Counted from the stretch's first letter, positions 10,101-18,407 are shown. The stretch is 64,000 nt of DNA from Burkholderia pyrrocinia (GCF_022809715.1 NZ_CP094459.1:1426001-1490000); one strand, 5' to 3'. A program made the numbers and translations. The notes: generated by a model from the letters alone, not told the origin.

Positions 10101-11083
10101 CCTACGCGGCGCTCAGGGCATCGAGCGGGCTGCCGCCCCCGTTCCAGTCGAATCAGCAGGCCGCCGCGCTGATCGCGAATCCGCCGGGCTCGCTGCACCA
10201 GTCGACGACGGGTGTCGCGCTCGGCGCCGGCTATCGCACCGATGCATGGCGCTTCGATCTCGGCACGTCGCCGCTCGGTTTCCCCGTGCATTACCTCGTC
10301 GGCGGGGTGCGCTACCGCTTCGACGCGGGCCCGGCGAGCTTCAGCGTGAATGCGTCGCGGCGGCCGGAAACGAGCAGCGTGCTGTCGTACGCGGGGATGC
10401 GCGACCCGTGGACGGGCGCGGTCTGGGGCGGCGTGCGCCGCGACGGCGTGAACCTGCGCGCATCGGTCGACGTCGGCCGCACGAACCTGTTCGCGGAACT
10501 CGGCGCGGGCGTGCTGTCCGGCCGCAACGTCGAACGCAACGCGGAAGTCACGCTGCGCACCGGGTTCACGGTGCCCGTGTACGAGCGCGCGACGATGAAG
10601 GTCAGCACCGGGCTCGTCGGCAATGCGTGGCACTACGCGCAGAACCTGCGCTACTACACGTACGGGCAGGGCGGTTACTACAGCCCGCAGCGCTACCTGT
10701 CGCTCGGCGTGCCGATCGAATGGGCGGGGCGGCGCGACGCGCTGTCGTGGGACCTGACCGTCACGGGCGGGATCTCGAACAGCTACGAGAAGGATTCGCT
10801 GTTTTACCCGACGTTCTCGGACCAGCGGGCCGCGCAGGTCGCGGCCGGGTTCGTATACGCGGGCAGCTCGACACGCGGCGTGTCGTTCTCGTACGGTGTG
10901 AACGGCATCGTCGAGTACCGCGTGAACCCGCACCTGAGCGTCGGCGCGCAACTGCATGTCGACCGGTCGCACGACTACGCGCCGAGTTCGGCGCTCGTGT
11001 ACCTGCGTTATGCATTCGATGCGCGCGCGCAGCCCAGCTGGCTCGTCACGCCGACGCCGGTGCGGCTTTATTCGGATTACTAG
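7175..11083 (+). CDS. bcsC: Cellulose export outer-membrane protein BcsC (TPR plus beta-barrel)
   Basis: BcsC carries cellulose from the periplasm through the outer membrane: periplasmic TPR repeats lead into a C-terminal 16-strand barrel. I set the start at GTG 7175 because GGGAGG lies six bases upstream and the following residues form a plausible signal peptide (R-R-P-L-K, then a hydrophobic stretch ending A-A-D-A). This gives 1302 residues. About 35-880 is Ala/Leu/Arg-rich helical TPR; from about residue 906 (N-P-E-I-E-T-G-W) the BcsC C-terminal barrel domain begins and runs to L-Y-S-D-Y, an aromatic-rich barrel end. The open frame extends far upstream of 7175, but that part is the shadow of bcsZ. 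The gene overlaps bcsZ and is ten bases from bcsE. Confidence 0.93.
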   Translation: MRRPLKCAAPHVAGFAWLASSVCAAAPGTAADAAMPKTAMPAATASADAQRQLDTARMWGVKHRDDLANDALRKGLLIAPGNPELLAEQVRVLLRLGDAKGAQAALARLQAQSPNAPATRRVADEYRVATSGRGEMAQIRLLARSGRADEAARRIVALFPNGAPSGALGAEYYQIVSNAPGGREPAIAALRRAAAADPQDTSASMALARLLNQRADTRAEANRIAWSLARRDDADHTEAMALWRRVLQSAGSDPAYLDALHAYLALVPDDTEFRDRAAELDSRRDAQRRLERDPGYIAQQRGLQALARGDLAAADPLLARAARARADDADAVGGLGLLRLREGRHDDARALFARAATLATDQRGKWQSLARTAQFWGLLAQGRAAAAAGRPQDAERAARAALAMQPDSPDAKLQLADALLAQRDWARAEPLLRELLAARSPNPSAVRGAAMLYENTGRADRIGPLLDALQGRVTGRDDRRALDGLRADLLANQARALADKGERGPAAQRYEAAVRAAPDAPWTRFALARLYRDMGLPQLGRTVMDEGLAQSDTPEMRYATALYRNSLDDIAGAQAALAPVDDAHRSDGMRALARKLDAESTLADARGALGRGDRAAFAASLAHAQASAPDDPDMLAAIGAQWIGAGEPERGLAPLRDWIAAHPREVDADVRLRYGDLLGSAGRDDALAAWLDALRREPSLTPAQTARLEDQSLRLVLRQTDDAIARQDYAQARALLDRASPAGRADKRHALELADLERAQGHYGAARDALAAVVARTPNDADTQLALARIDEDSGNRAAALARVQAVLARTPDDDVDTQLSAVRRLNALRRPDEAAQVTGRLQAAYPARADVTVAAGRVAEALGRYDDAASLYRLSRSQERTAGVSPGRDGLTPAQAAFADLEQRRNPEIETGWMPAYKSGDEGISSYRAQQVPIYLQMPIRYDGHVFAQIDTVHLDPGTLDTSDPNAYSLKTFGTYAALRASSGLPPPFQSNQQAAALIANPPGSLHQSTTGVALGAGYRTDAWRFDLGTSPLGFPVHYLVGGVRYRFDAGPASFSVNASRRPETSSVLSYAGMRDPWTGAVWGGVRRDGVNLRASVDVGRTNLFAELGAGVLSGRNVERNAEVTLRTGFTVPVYERATMKVSTGLVGNAWHYAQNLRYYTYGQGGYYSPQRYLSLGVPIEWAGRRDALSWDLTVTGGISNSYEKDSLFYPTFSDQRAAQVAAGFVYAGSSTRGVSFSYGVNGIVEYRVNPHLSVGAQLHVDRSHDYAPSSALVYLRYAFDARAQPSWLVTPTPVRLYSDY

Positions 11084-11092
11084 GGGAACGTC

Positions 11093-13054
11093 GTGAATAC
11101 GGAAATCGATGCCACCCGTCCCGCGCTCGGTGCCGCCGGCCTGCTGGGCCGCCTGCGTGCGCTGCTGCGCATGGGGCCGGCCGGCGGCCGCGTCGGCACG
11201 CTGAGCCGGCTCGCGATCGACGGCTTGCCCGACGCATGGACGCAACTGGAAGCGGGCGGCCTGTACGCGATCTACGCGGCCGGCGGCACGCCGGCGTGCG
11301 ACGCACTCGTGTGGGAGAGCGCGCGGCAGGCGCGCACGCGCGACGTCACGGTCGTGCTCGCACGCGACGCGGCGCGCGTCGTCGAGCAAATGGAGGCGCG
11401 CGGCTTTGCGGGCGGCGCGCAGCCGGCCGGCTGGCCGCGCAACCTGAGCGTGCTGGCGATGCCGGCGGCGGCCGAGCCGGCCGATGGAGAAGGCGCCGGC
11501 GCCGCACCGCGCCGCGCGGCGCCGGGCCCGTTCGCGCGGTTGACCGGCGGCTTGCGCGCGATGAAGCGCTACGGTTTTCGCGCGCGTTCGCTGTATTTCG
11601 TCGAAGGCGCGCAGCGCTGGTTCAGCTGGGACGATCCGGTCGCGCTCGCCGACGAAGCGCACGCGCTCGCCGACTGGTGCCGCACCCACCGCATCGCGCT
11701 CGTGCTGCTGCTCGATCCCGAAGCGGCGCGTTCTGGCACCGACGTGAGCACCGACGATCCGCCGCTCGTGCGCGGTGCGGATCGCGCGCCGCGCAGCGGT
11801 TTCCACGGCGTCTTCTCGGGCGTCGCGCAGATGCAGCGCACGCACGGCGAACTGCTGTGGATCGTCGATTTCTGGCGCGCGGGCGACACGCTCGCGGCCG
11901 GCGAGGTGCGGCCGCTGCGCTTTGCGCCGAGCGGCCGGCTGTCGGCGAGCATCGATGCCGGCGCGACCGAGCCGGCGCGCCGGATGAAGCTCGCGATCGA
12001 CGAAGATCGCGTCGTCGTCAGCCGCGCGGTGCTCGACGGCGTGAACCGCGCGCCCGGCGACTGGGAAATCGTCGACGACAACGCGGCCGTCGTCGCGGCC
12101 TGCGCGAAGGCCCAGGCCGCGACCGCGGTGCTCGCGTTCCGCTCGCATGCGCAGCTCGAAGCGTTGTGCGCGGACGTGCACGCGCTGCGTCGGCAGTGCG
12201 GCGGCGCGCTGAAGATCGCGGTCGTCGAGCGTGGCGGCGAGGTGCTGCGCCAGCAGTTCGAGATGCTGCTGCTGAGCGTCGGCGCGAACCGCGTCGTCGC
12301 GCGCGACCTGCCGGTGTCGCGGATGCAGGCCGCCGTGCACGCGCTGCGCGGCCAGCTCTATGCGCGGCCCGTCGCGGCGGACTATCGCGCGGCGCTCGCG
12401 GCCGCGCTCGGCGATTCGGTGCTCGGCTATCTGCCGGTCGGCGCGTTCTGCCTGCGGATTCGCGCGGTGCTCGATCGCGGCGCCGTGCTCGCGCTGCCGC
12501 ACACGCTCGCGAAGATCGCGCTGCTGCCGGGCGTGTCGCACGTCGACGCGCTGCGGCACTGCCGGCCGCGCCGCGCGGGCGACGTCGTGACGGCCGATCC
12601 CGGGCACCTGTACATGTTCCTGTTCGCGTGCGAGCCGGTCGATGCCGACGACGCGCTCGCGCGGATCTTCGACGTGCCGGTCGACACGCTGTCCGATCGC
12701 GTCGTGTGCCTCGGGCGGGGCAGCATCGACACGGAGCTCGACGCGCTGAAAGCCGAGAACCGGCGCGCACCGATCGCCGACTACAGCGACTTGTTCGCGG
12801 CCACGCAGCCGGCCGGTGCTGCGCGCACATCGGCTGCGCGCGCCGATTTCGGCGCGGCGTCGCCTGACGCGACCGAGGTGAGCGATGCGATCGATGCAAT
12901 CGATGCAATCGTCTCGCTCGAGGCGATCGATGCGATGCCTGCGCTCGCGCACCTTGCCGCCGACGCACCGGCCCCGCTTCCCGCCATTCCCGCCGCGCCT
13001 GCGCGCAGTGCCATTCGCAGCGCGATGCCGCTGCGCAAGCCGGAGGGCGCATGA
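11093..13054 (+). CDS. bcsE: Cellulose biosynthesis c-di-GMP-binding protein BcsE
   Basis: BcsE is a cytosolic c-di-GMP sensor that joins BcsF, BcsQ and BcsR around the synthase in type II systems. The product is 653 residues from a GTG start with GGGGAA five bases upstream. The N-terminal half resembles a degenerate NTPase/REC-like module (E-L-L-W-I-V-D-F-W near 253-261). The GIL-type I-site, R-x-G-D, is most likely R494-A-G-D497, followed by a hydrophobic beta segment and D-D-A-L-A-R-I-F as in the family. A second R-A-G-D occurs at 262-265, probably by chance. After about 575 there is an Ala/Asp/Pro-rich tail with a short D-A-I repeat not expected in the E. coli protein (523 residues). The stop overlaps the bcsF ATG (ATGA). 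Confidence 0.85.
   Translation: MNTEIDATRPALGAAGLLGRLRALLRMGPAGGRVGTLSRLAIDGLPDAWTQLEAGGLYAIYAAGGTPACDALVWESARQARTRDVTVVLARDAARVVEQMEARGFAGGAQPAGWPRNLSVLAMPAAAEPADGEGAGAAPRRAAPGPFARLTGGLRAMKRYGFRARSLYFVEGAQRWFSWDDPVALADEAHALADWCRTHRIALVLLLDPEAARSGTDVSTDDPPLVRGADRAPRSGFHGVFSGVAQMQRTHGELLWIVDFWRAGDTLAAGEVRPLRFAPSGRLSASIDAGATEPARRMKLAIDEDRVVVSRAVLDGVNRAPGDWEIVDDNAAVVAACAKAQAATAVLAFRSHAQLEALCADVHALRRQCGGALKIAVVERGGEVLRQQFEMLLLSVGANRVVARDLPVSRMQAAVHALRGQLYARPVAADYRAALAAALGDSVLGYLPVGAFCLRIRAVLDRGAVLALPHTLAKIALLPGVSHVDALRHCRPRRAGDVVTADPGHLYMFLFACEPVDADDALARIFDVPVDTLSDRVVCLGRGSIDTELDALKAENRRAPIADYSDLFAATQPAGAARTSAARADFGAASPDATEVSDAIDAIDAIVSLEAIDAMPALAHLAADAPAPLPAIPAAPARSAIRSAMPLRKPEGA
12883..12911 (+). 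repeat. Short tandem 9-bp repeat in the bcsE tail
   Basis: About three units of atcgatgca (the first degenerate), encoding D-A-I repeated. Unit length is a multiple of three, so gain or loss of a unit would keep the reading frame. It lies in the non-conserved C-terminal extension of BcsE. Confidence 0.6.
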
Positions 13055-13272
13055 TCGCCGAACTCGTCATCGGATTCATCGTCGGCATCGTGATCGCGGT
13101 GCCCGTCTGGATCGTTGCGCAGCACCTCGGCATCGGCCGCGGTTTTCAGGCGCCGCGCGGGATCGACCGGCGCGACGCGGTGCCGTGCGAACTCGTGCCG
13201 GTCGCGCTGCGCGGCCGGTTGCTGCCCGATGCCGAACCCGGCGCCGATCACGATGACGAGGCGACGCGATGA
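13051..13272 (+). CDS. bcsF: Small membrane protein BcsF-like
   Basis: 73 residues. One transmembrane helix at about 4-26 (I-A-E-L-V-I-G-F-I-V-G-I-V-I-A-V-P-V-W-I-V-A) is followed by a basic, then acidic, cytosolic tail. Size, single N-terminal helix and position directly after bcsE match BcsF (YhjT), which anchors BcsE to the inner membrane in E. coli. Sequence identity is too low to be sure from inspection. The ATG overlaps the bcsE stop and the TGA overlaps the bcsQ ATG, so all three genes are translationally coupled. Confidence 0.75.
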   Translation: MIAELVIGFIVGIVIAVPVWIVAQHLGIGRGFQAPRGIDRRDAVPCELVPVALRGRLLPDAEPGADHDDEATR

Positions 13273-14048
13273 AGACGATCGCCATTACATCGACGACGGG
13301 CGGCGCGGGCCGCACGACGCTCGCGGCCGCGCTCGCGGTGCTGCTCGCGCGCCGCGGCCGGCAGGTCGTCGCCGTCGAGCTCGATGCGCAGAACCTGATG
13401 GGCGCGACGCTCGGCCTCGACTCGCTGGCCGAGCACGGCCTCGCGCAGAGCGTGCTCGGCGGCGCCGAGCCGTGGCACGCGCATACGTGGCGCAATGCCG
13501 ACGGCGTGCTGTTCGTGCCGTACGGGCAGGTCGACGCGGCCGGCGCGGCCGCGTGCGATGCGCGGCTCGCGGCCGACCCGGCATGGCTGTCGCGCGCGCT
13601 CGACGAGATCGCGCTGCCGGCCGACGGCGTCGTGCTGGTCGACACCGCGCGTTATCCGTCGCCGCAGGCCGAGCAGGCGATTCGCCGCGCGGACCTGACG
13701 CTCGTCGTCGTGCCGCCCGAACCGACCGCCTGCGCGACGGCAGCCGCGCGGCTCGGTGCGCTGCGTGCCGGCGGCGGCGAACTGCAGATCGTCGTGAACC
13801 GGCTGAATCCGGCACGCGACATGCAGCGCGACGCAATCGCGATGCTGCGCGCGGTCGCCGGGCCGGCATCGATGCTCGAACAGCGGATCCACGTCGACGC
13901 GGCCGTGCCCGAAGCGCTCGCGCGCGGCAGCTGGATCTTCGACGACGCGCCGTATTCGCAGGCGGCGCACGACCTGAACGGCATCGCGAACTGGGTCGAT
14001 GCGTGGCTGGCGGCGGCAGGCGCCGGTCGCACCGGAGCGGCGCGATGA
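13269..14048 (+). CDS. bcsQ: Cellulose biosynthesis ParA/MinD-like protein BcsQ (YhjQ)
   Basis: BcsQ is a ParA/MinD-family protein that localises and activates the cellulose synthase complex. The 259-residue product begins M-K-T-I-A-I-T-S-T-T-G-G-A-G-R-T-T: the deviant Walker A of this family (KGGxGK-T/S) has Thr10 and Arg15 where both lysines are expected. As I recall, E. coli BcsQ also lacks the canonical lysine (GGVGTTT), so loss of lysine may be normal in this branch. Downstream, V-V-A-V-E-L-D-A-Q-N-L and V-L-V-D-T-A correspond to switch/Walker B positions. It sits between bcsF and bcsA with ATGA overlaps at both ends, unlike E. coli, where bcsQ lies in bcsRQABZC. Confidence 0.9.
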   Translation: MKTIAITSTTGGAGRTTLAAALAVLLARRGRQVVAVELDAQNLMGATLGLDSLAEHGLAQSVLGGAEPWHAHTWRNADGVLFVPYGQVDAAGAAACDARLAADPAWLSRALDEIALPADGVVLVDTARYPSPQAEQAIRRADLTLVVVPPEPTACATAAARLGALRAGGGELQIVVNRLNPARDMQRDAIAMLRAVAGPASMLEQRIHVDAAVPEALARGSWIFDDAPYSQAAHDLNGIANWVDAWLAAAGAGRTGAAR

Positions 14049-16582
14049 AGGCCGCCTTCGCGCCGCGGCTGCGCGCGTTCGGCCGCCGCGCGGCCGACTG
14101 GTTCGCGCGCGGCATCGGATTGCCGGCGGAGCGCACGCTGCTCGACTGGGTCGTGCGGCTGTTCTTCCACGCGCCGCCGCCGGGCCGGCCCGATCCCGTG
14201 CGCCGTCGGGCGCGCGCCGCGTTCCTGCGGCTCGCGCACGAGTGGGGCGTGCTGCAGCCGCTCAGTCCGCGCGAATGGCTGTGGCGCTCGATCGTGCGCG
14301 CGCCGCGCGCGGCCGACGGCCGGCCCGCGCGCGATCCGCTCGCGTGGTTCGACACCTTCGTCGTGCCGGTCTATGTGGCCGGGCGCGCGGTCGGCCTTCG
14401 CATCGACGCGATGCTCGAACGCCTGCCGTGGGCGCGCTGGGGCGGCTGGCTCGATGCGCGCGCAAACGGCGTCGGCCGGCGCCGCTGGCTCGCGCCGCTG
14501 CTGCTCGTGTCCGGCGCGCTGCTGTGGGCCGCGGCCGGGATGTCACCGCTGATGCCCGGCGCGCAGTTCGCGTTCTTCGCGATCGTCGCGGTGCTGGCGC
14601 TCGCGCTGCGCCGCCTGCCGGGCCACCTGCCGACGCTCGCGCTCGCGTCGCTCGCGCTGCTCGCGGCGGTGCGCTACGTGTGGTGGCGCACGACGCAGAC
14701 GCTCGACTTCCGCAGCCCGGTCGAAGCGGTCGCCGGCTACCTGCTGTACGGCGCCGAAGCCTATACGTGGATGATCCTGCTGCTCGGTTTCGTGCAGACC
14801 GCGTGGCCGCTCGACCGGCCGATCGTGCCGCTGCCCGACGACCCCGACACCTGGCCGACCGTCGACATCTACATCCCGACCTACAACGAGCCGCTGTCGG
14901 TCGTGAAACCGACGGTATTCGCCGCGCAGAGCATCGACTGGCCGACGGCGAAGCTGCGCGTCTACCTGCTCGACGACGGCCGGCGCCCCGAGTTCGCGGC
15001 GTTCGCGGCCGAGGCCGGCATCGACTACCTGACGCGCGACGACAACCTCCACGCGAAGGCCGGCAACATCAACCGCGCGCTGCCGAAGACGCACGGCGAA
15101 TACATCGCGATCTTCGACTGCGATCACGTGCCGACGCGCTCGTTCCTGCAGACGACGATGGGCGTGTTCCTGCGCGACCCGAAGTGCGCGCTCGTGCAGA
15201 CGCCGCACCATTTCTTCTCGCCCGATCCGTTCGAGCGCAACCTCGGCACGTTCCGCGAGATCCCGAACGAGGGCAACCTGTTCTACGGCCTCGTGCAGTC
15301 GGGCAACGACCTGTGGAACGCGACGTTCTTCTGCGGATCGTGCGCGGTGCTCAAGCGCAGCGCGCTGGAAGAGGTCGGCGGCGTCGCGGTGGAAACCGTG
15401 ACCGAGGATGCGCATACGGCGCTCAAGCTGCACCGGCGCGGCTATACGTCGGCGTACCTGCCGACCGTGCAGGCGGCCGGCCTCGCGACCGAAAGCCTCG
15501 CGGGCCACGTGAAGCAGCGCACGCGCTGGGCGCGCGGGATGGCGCAGATCTTCCGCATCGACAATCCGTTCCTCGGGCGCGGGCTCGGCTTCATCCAGCG
15601 GATCTGCTACGGCAACGCGATGCTGCACTTCTTCTACGGGATTCCGCGGCTGGTGTTCCTGACGATCCCGCTCGCGTACCTGTTCTTCCACCTGTACTTC
15701 ATCAACGCGTCGTCGCTCGCGCTCGCGAGCTACGTGATCCCGTATCTCGTGCTCGCGAACGTCGCGAACTCGCGGATGCAGGGGCGCTACCGCCATTCGT
15801 TCTGGGCCGAGGTCTACGAATCGGTGCTCGCGTGGTACATCGCGCTGCCGACCACCGTCGCGTTCTTCAGCCCGAAGCACGGCAAGTTCAACGTGACCGA
15901 CAAGGGCGGCAAGATCGACGAAGGTTATGTCGACTGGTCGACGTCGAAACCGTATCTCGTGCTGTTCGCGCTGAACGTGCTCGCGATCGTCGCCGGCCTG
16001 TGGCGGCTGGTCGCCGACCAGGGCGACGAGGCGTCGACGATCCTGATCACGCTCGGCTGGACCGTGTACAACCTCGCGATGCTCGGCGCGGCGCTGGCCG
16101 TCGCGCGCGAGACCAAGCAGGTGCGCGTCACGCACCGGATCGCGATGCGCGTGCCGGCCATGCTGCTGCTCGCCGACGGAACGACCGCCGCATGCTTCAC
16201 GAGCGACTACTCGACCGGCGGCCTCGGCCTCGAAGCGGTGCCGGGGCTGCCGCTCGCTGTCGGCGACACGCTGACGGTGTGCGTGACGCGCGGCGACCGG
16301 CCGTTCCCGTTCCCGGTGCGCGTGAGCCGCGTGACGCCGACCCACGTCGGCGTGAGCTTCGAGGAACTGACGCTCGAACAGGAGCGCCAGCTCGTGCAAT
16401 GCACGTTCGGCCGCGCGGATGCGTGGCTCGACTGGCACGAAGGCACGCGCGTCGACACGCCGCTCGGCGGGCTGAAGGAAGTGCTGCGCATCGGCGTGGA
16501 CGGTTATGTACGGATGTGGAAGGGTGCGGCGCGCGGCCTGCAGGCCATGCTGGCGCCGAAACTCGACCGGGCGCGCGACTGA
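14045..16582 (+). CDS. bcsA: Cellulose synthase catalytic subunit BcsA
   Basis: Inner-membrane GT2 synthase that polymerises UDP-glucose to beta-1,4-glucan and is activated by c-di-GMP. 845 residues. N-terminal cytosolic part, then clustered transmembrane helices before and after the catalytic domain. GT2 motifs in order: I-P-T-Y-N-E-P (about 276), L-L-D-D-G (about 306), F-D-C-D-H (D-x-D, about 356), F-F-C-G-S-C (about 436), T-E-D (about 452) and Q-R-T-R-W (about 491). The C-terminal PilZ domain has R-V-T-H-R (about 693) and D-Y-S-T-G-G (about 721), the RxxxR and (D/N)xSxxG signatures for c-di-GMP. The ATG overlaps the bcsQ stop. All catalytic and regulatory residues I can check are intact. 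Confidence 0.97.
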   Translation: MKAAFAPRLRAFGRRAADWFARGIGLPAERTLLDWVVRLFFHAPPPGRPDPVRRRARAAFLRLAHEWGVLQPLSPREWLWRSIVRAPRAADGRPARDPLAWFDTFVVPVYVAGRAVGLRIDAMLERLPWARWGGWLDARANGVGRRRWLAPLLLVSGALLWAAAGMSPLMPGAQFAFFAIVAVLALALRRLPGHLPTLALASLALLAAVRYVWWRTTQTLDFRSPVEAVAGYLLYGAEAYTWMILLLGFVQTAWPLDRPIVPLPDDPDTWPTVDIYIPTYNEPLSVVKPTVFAAQSIDWPTAKLRVYLLDDGRRPEFAAFAAEAGIDYLTRDDNLHAKAGNINRALPKTHGEYIAIFDCDHVPTRSFLQTTMGVFLRDPKCALVQTPHHFFSPDPFERNLGTFREIPNEGNLFYGLVQSGNDLWNATFFCGSCAVLKRSALEEVGGVAVETVTEDAHTALKLHRRGYTSAYLPTVQAAGLATESLAGHVKQRTRWARGMAQIFRIDNPFLGRGLGFIQRICYGNAMLHFFYGIPRLVFLTIPLAYLFFHLYFINASSLALASYVIPYLVLANVANSRMQGRYRHSFWAEVYESVLAWYIALPTTVAFFSPKHGKFNVTDKGGKIDEGYVDWSTSKPYLVLFALNVLAIVAGLWRLVADQGDEASTILITLGWTVYNLAMLGAALAVARETKQVRVTHRIAMRVPAMLLLADGTTAACFTSDYSTGGLGLEAVPGLPLAVGDTLTVCVTRGDRPFPFPVRVSRVTPTHVGVSFEELTLEQERQLVQCTFGRADAWLDWHEGTRVDTPLGGLKEVLRIGVDGYVRMWKGAARGLQAMLAPKLDRARD

Positions 16583-16608
16583 CGCGCGCTCATCATGGAG
16601 TGGGTTAG

Positions 16609-18174
16609 ATGACGTTCTGGAATCTGTATTTCATCCTGAAGTTCGCGCTGTTCGCGACCGGGCACCTGCAGCCGCTGTGGCTCGCGAACCTCGCGTTCGC
16701 GGTGGCGCTCGCGGCGAGCGCGCCGGTGCGGCGGCGTGCATGGCGCATCGTCCGGCAGCTCGTGGCGATCGCGATCGCGGTGCCGCTGCTCGCGCGCGAG
16801 ATGCATGCGCCGCCGCTCGCACGTCTTGCCGAAGCCGCACGCGAAGTGAGCACGTTCCGCGTCGACTACTGGATGGAACTGCTGCCGCGCCTGCTGCCGC
16901 CCGCGCTCGTGCTGACGGTGGTCGGCGCGCTGATCGTCTATTTCATCGTCAACCGCTGGCTGCGCGTCGCGACGTTCGTGCTGGCCGTGCTGATCGTGAT
17001 GCCGCTGTGGCAAGCGGGCAGCGGCCTGATGGCGCGCGTGGTCGCGCCGGCCGCGCAGCAGGCGAACGCGCAGGGCACGACGACGATGGGGAGCGCCGAC
17101 CAGCCCGAGGACCACAACGCCGCGCTCGCGACGTTCCGTGCACAGGAGTCGCAGCGGCAGGTCGCGTTCGGTCATCTCGGCAACGATCCGGCCGCGCAGT
17201 TCGACGTGATCGTGCTGCACGTCTGCTCGCTGTCGTGGGACGATCTCGATGCGGCGAAGGTGCGCAATCACCCGATGCTGAGCCACTTCGACTACCTGTT
17301 CTCGAACTTCAGCACCGCTGCGAGCTACAGCGGCCCGGCGGCGATCCGCGTGCTGCGTGCGAGCTGCGGGCAGGAGGCGCACGCGGACCTGTACAAGCCC
17401 GCGCCGCAGCAGTGCCAGCTGTTCGCGCAACTCGCGGGCGCCGGTTACACGGTGCAGTCGCTGCTGAACCACGACGGCCACTTCGACAACTTCCTGCAGG
17501 TGATCCACGACAACATCGGCGCGGCCGACGCGCCGATGGTCTCGAACGCGGCCGCGCCCGTCGCGATGCACGCGTTCGACGGCTCGGCGATCAAGGACGA
17601 CTATGGAACGCTCGCGAACTGGTACGCGCAGCGCGGGTCGGTGCAGGGGCCCGTCGCGCTGTACTACAACACGATCAGCCTGCACGACGGCAACCGCGTG
17701 GTCGGCAGTTCGCTGACGAGCATCGACTCGTATCCGCAGCGCGCGACGAAGCTGATGAGCGATTTCGACCGTCTCGCCGACCTGATCGCGCAATCGGGCC
17801 GCCGCGCGGTGATCGTGTTCGTGCCCGAGCACGGCGCTGCGTTGCGCGGCGACAAGAACCAGGTCGCGGGCCTGCGCGAGATCCCGACGCCGCGCATCGT
17901 GCACGGGCCGGTCGGCGTGCGGCTCGTCGGCTTTGCCGGCAACCACGGCGCGACGACCGTGATCGAGCAGCCGACCAGCTTCCTCGCGCTCGCGCAGCTG
18001 CTGTCGAACCTCGTGTCGAACAGCCCGTTCAAGCCGGGCGCGACGCTCGCGCAATATGCGGCGGACCTGCCGCGCACGCGGATGGTCGGCGAGAACGAGG
18101 GCACGGTGACGATGCAGACGGCCGCGGGTTACGCGGTGAAAACTCCGGACGGCGTATGGATCGACGAACAGTAA
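16609..18174 (+). CDS. bcsG: Cellulose phosphoethanolamine transferase BcsG
   Basis: BcsG moves phosphoethanolamine from phosphatidylethanolamine to cellulose at the periplasmic face. 521 residues: four or so N-terminal membrane helices (first about 1-150), then a periplasmic alkaline-phosphatase-fold domain. The motif C-S-L-S-W-D-D-L (Cys206) and the nucleophile in A-S-Y-S-G-P (Ser241) are 35 residues apart, the same spacing as Cys243 and Ser278 in E. coli BcsG; the metal-binding V-P-E-H-G-A block follows near 405. The start has GGAG ten bases upstream. Presence of bcsG with bcsE/F/Q predicts a pEtN-modified exopolymer. Confidence 0.95.
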   Translation: MTFWNLYFILKFALFATGHLQPLWLANLAFAVALAASAPVRRRAWRIVRQLVAIAIAVPLLAREMHAPPLARLAEAAREVSTFRVDYWMELLPRLLPPALVLTVVGALIVYFIVNRWLRVATFVLAVLIVMPLWQAGSGLMARVVAPAAQQANAQGTTTMGSADQPEDHNAALATFRAQESQRQVAFGHLGNDPAAQFDVIVLHVCSLSWDDLDAAKVRNHPMLSHFDYLFSNFSTAASYSGPAAIRVLRASCGQEAHADLYKPAPQQCQLFAQLAGAGYTVQSLLNHDGHFDNFLQVIHDNIGAADAPMVSNAAAPVAMHAFDGSAIKDDYGTLANWYAQRGSVQGPVALYYNTISLHDGNRVVGSSLTSIDSYPQRATKLMSDFDRLADLIAQSGRRAVIVFVPEHGAALRGDKNQVAGLREIPTPRIVHGPVGVRLVGFAGNHGATTVIEQPTSFLALAQLLSNLVSNSPFKPGATLAQYAADLPRTRMVGENEGTVTMQTAAGYAVKTPDGVWIDEQ

Positions 18175-18353
18175 TCCTTCCCGGCGACGGCGACGACGAT
18201 CGCCTGTCGCAGCCGAACGACGTGCTCGGCCTCGCGCGGCATCTGCCCGCGCTCGATCCTGAACGTTACGTCGACGAGCAGGCGCGCCGCGCGTTCGTCG
18301 AGTCGCTCGAGCGCTGGCCGACGCTCGCGAAACTGATGGGATTGAAGCAGTAA
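18156..18353 (+). CDS. bcsR: Small BcsR-like protein closing the cellulose operon
   Basis: 65 residues starting inside the end of bcsG (19-base overlap). The C-terminal half (F-V-E-S-L-E-R-W-P-T-L-A-K-L) closely resembles the L-K-R-W-P-L-L-A-E-F end of E. coli BcsR (YhjR), and a D-V-L-G-L-A-R-H-L-P stretch matches its central part. BcsR stabilises BcsQ and helps regulate the synthase. In E. coli bcsR is the first gene, before bcsQ; here it is last. The reading frame continues an upstream shadow frame, but the ATG at 18156 gives the only family-like product. Confidence 0.8.
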   Translation: MDRRTVILPGDGDDDRLSQPNDVLGLARHLPALDPERYVDEQARRAFVESLERWPTLAKLMGLKQ

Positions 18354-18359
18354 ACAAAC

Positions 18360-18385
18360 GACGGCCGGCATGCGTGCCGGCCGTC
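18360..18385 (+). terminator. Hairpin terminator of the bcs operon
   Basis: Perfect 11-bp stem (gacggccggca / tgccggccgtc) with the loop tgcg, seven bases after the bcsR stop. No U-tract, but it sits between convergent genes (bcsR and pirin) and can act both ways. Confidence 0.75.
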
Positions 18386-18407
18386 GCCTGCTTGCGAGCG
18401 AACCTGC

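Noticed and set aside
11876..11887. First R-A-G-D (262-265) as the BcsE c-di-GMP site
   Set aside because: The flanking sequence fits the N-terminal NTPase-like module; the copy at 494-497 sits in GIL-like context.
8737..12867. 1376-codon plus-strand frame over bcsC and bcsE
   Set aside because: Out of frame with two recognised genes and extremely Arg-rich; a GC-driven shadow.
7124..12952. 1942-codon open frame on the minus strand
   Set aside because: It is antisense to bcsZ, bcsC and bcsE, which are clearly real; composition (Arg/Ala/His-rich) is typical of antisense frames in GC-rich DNA.
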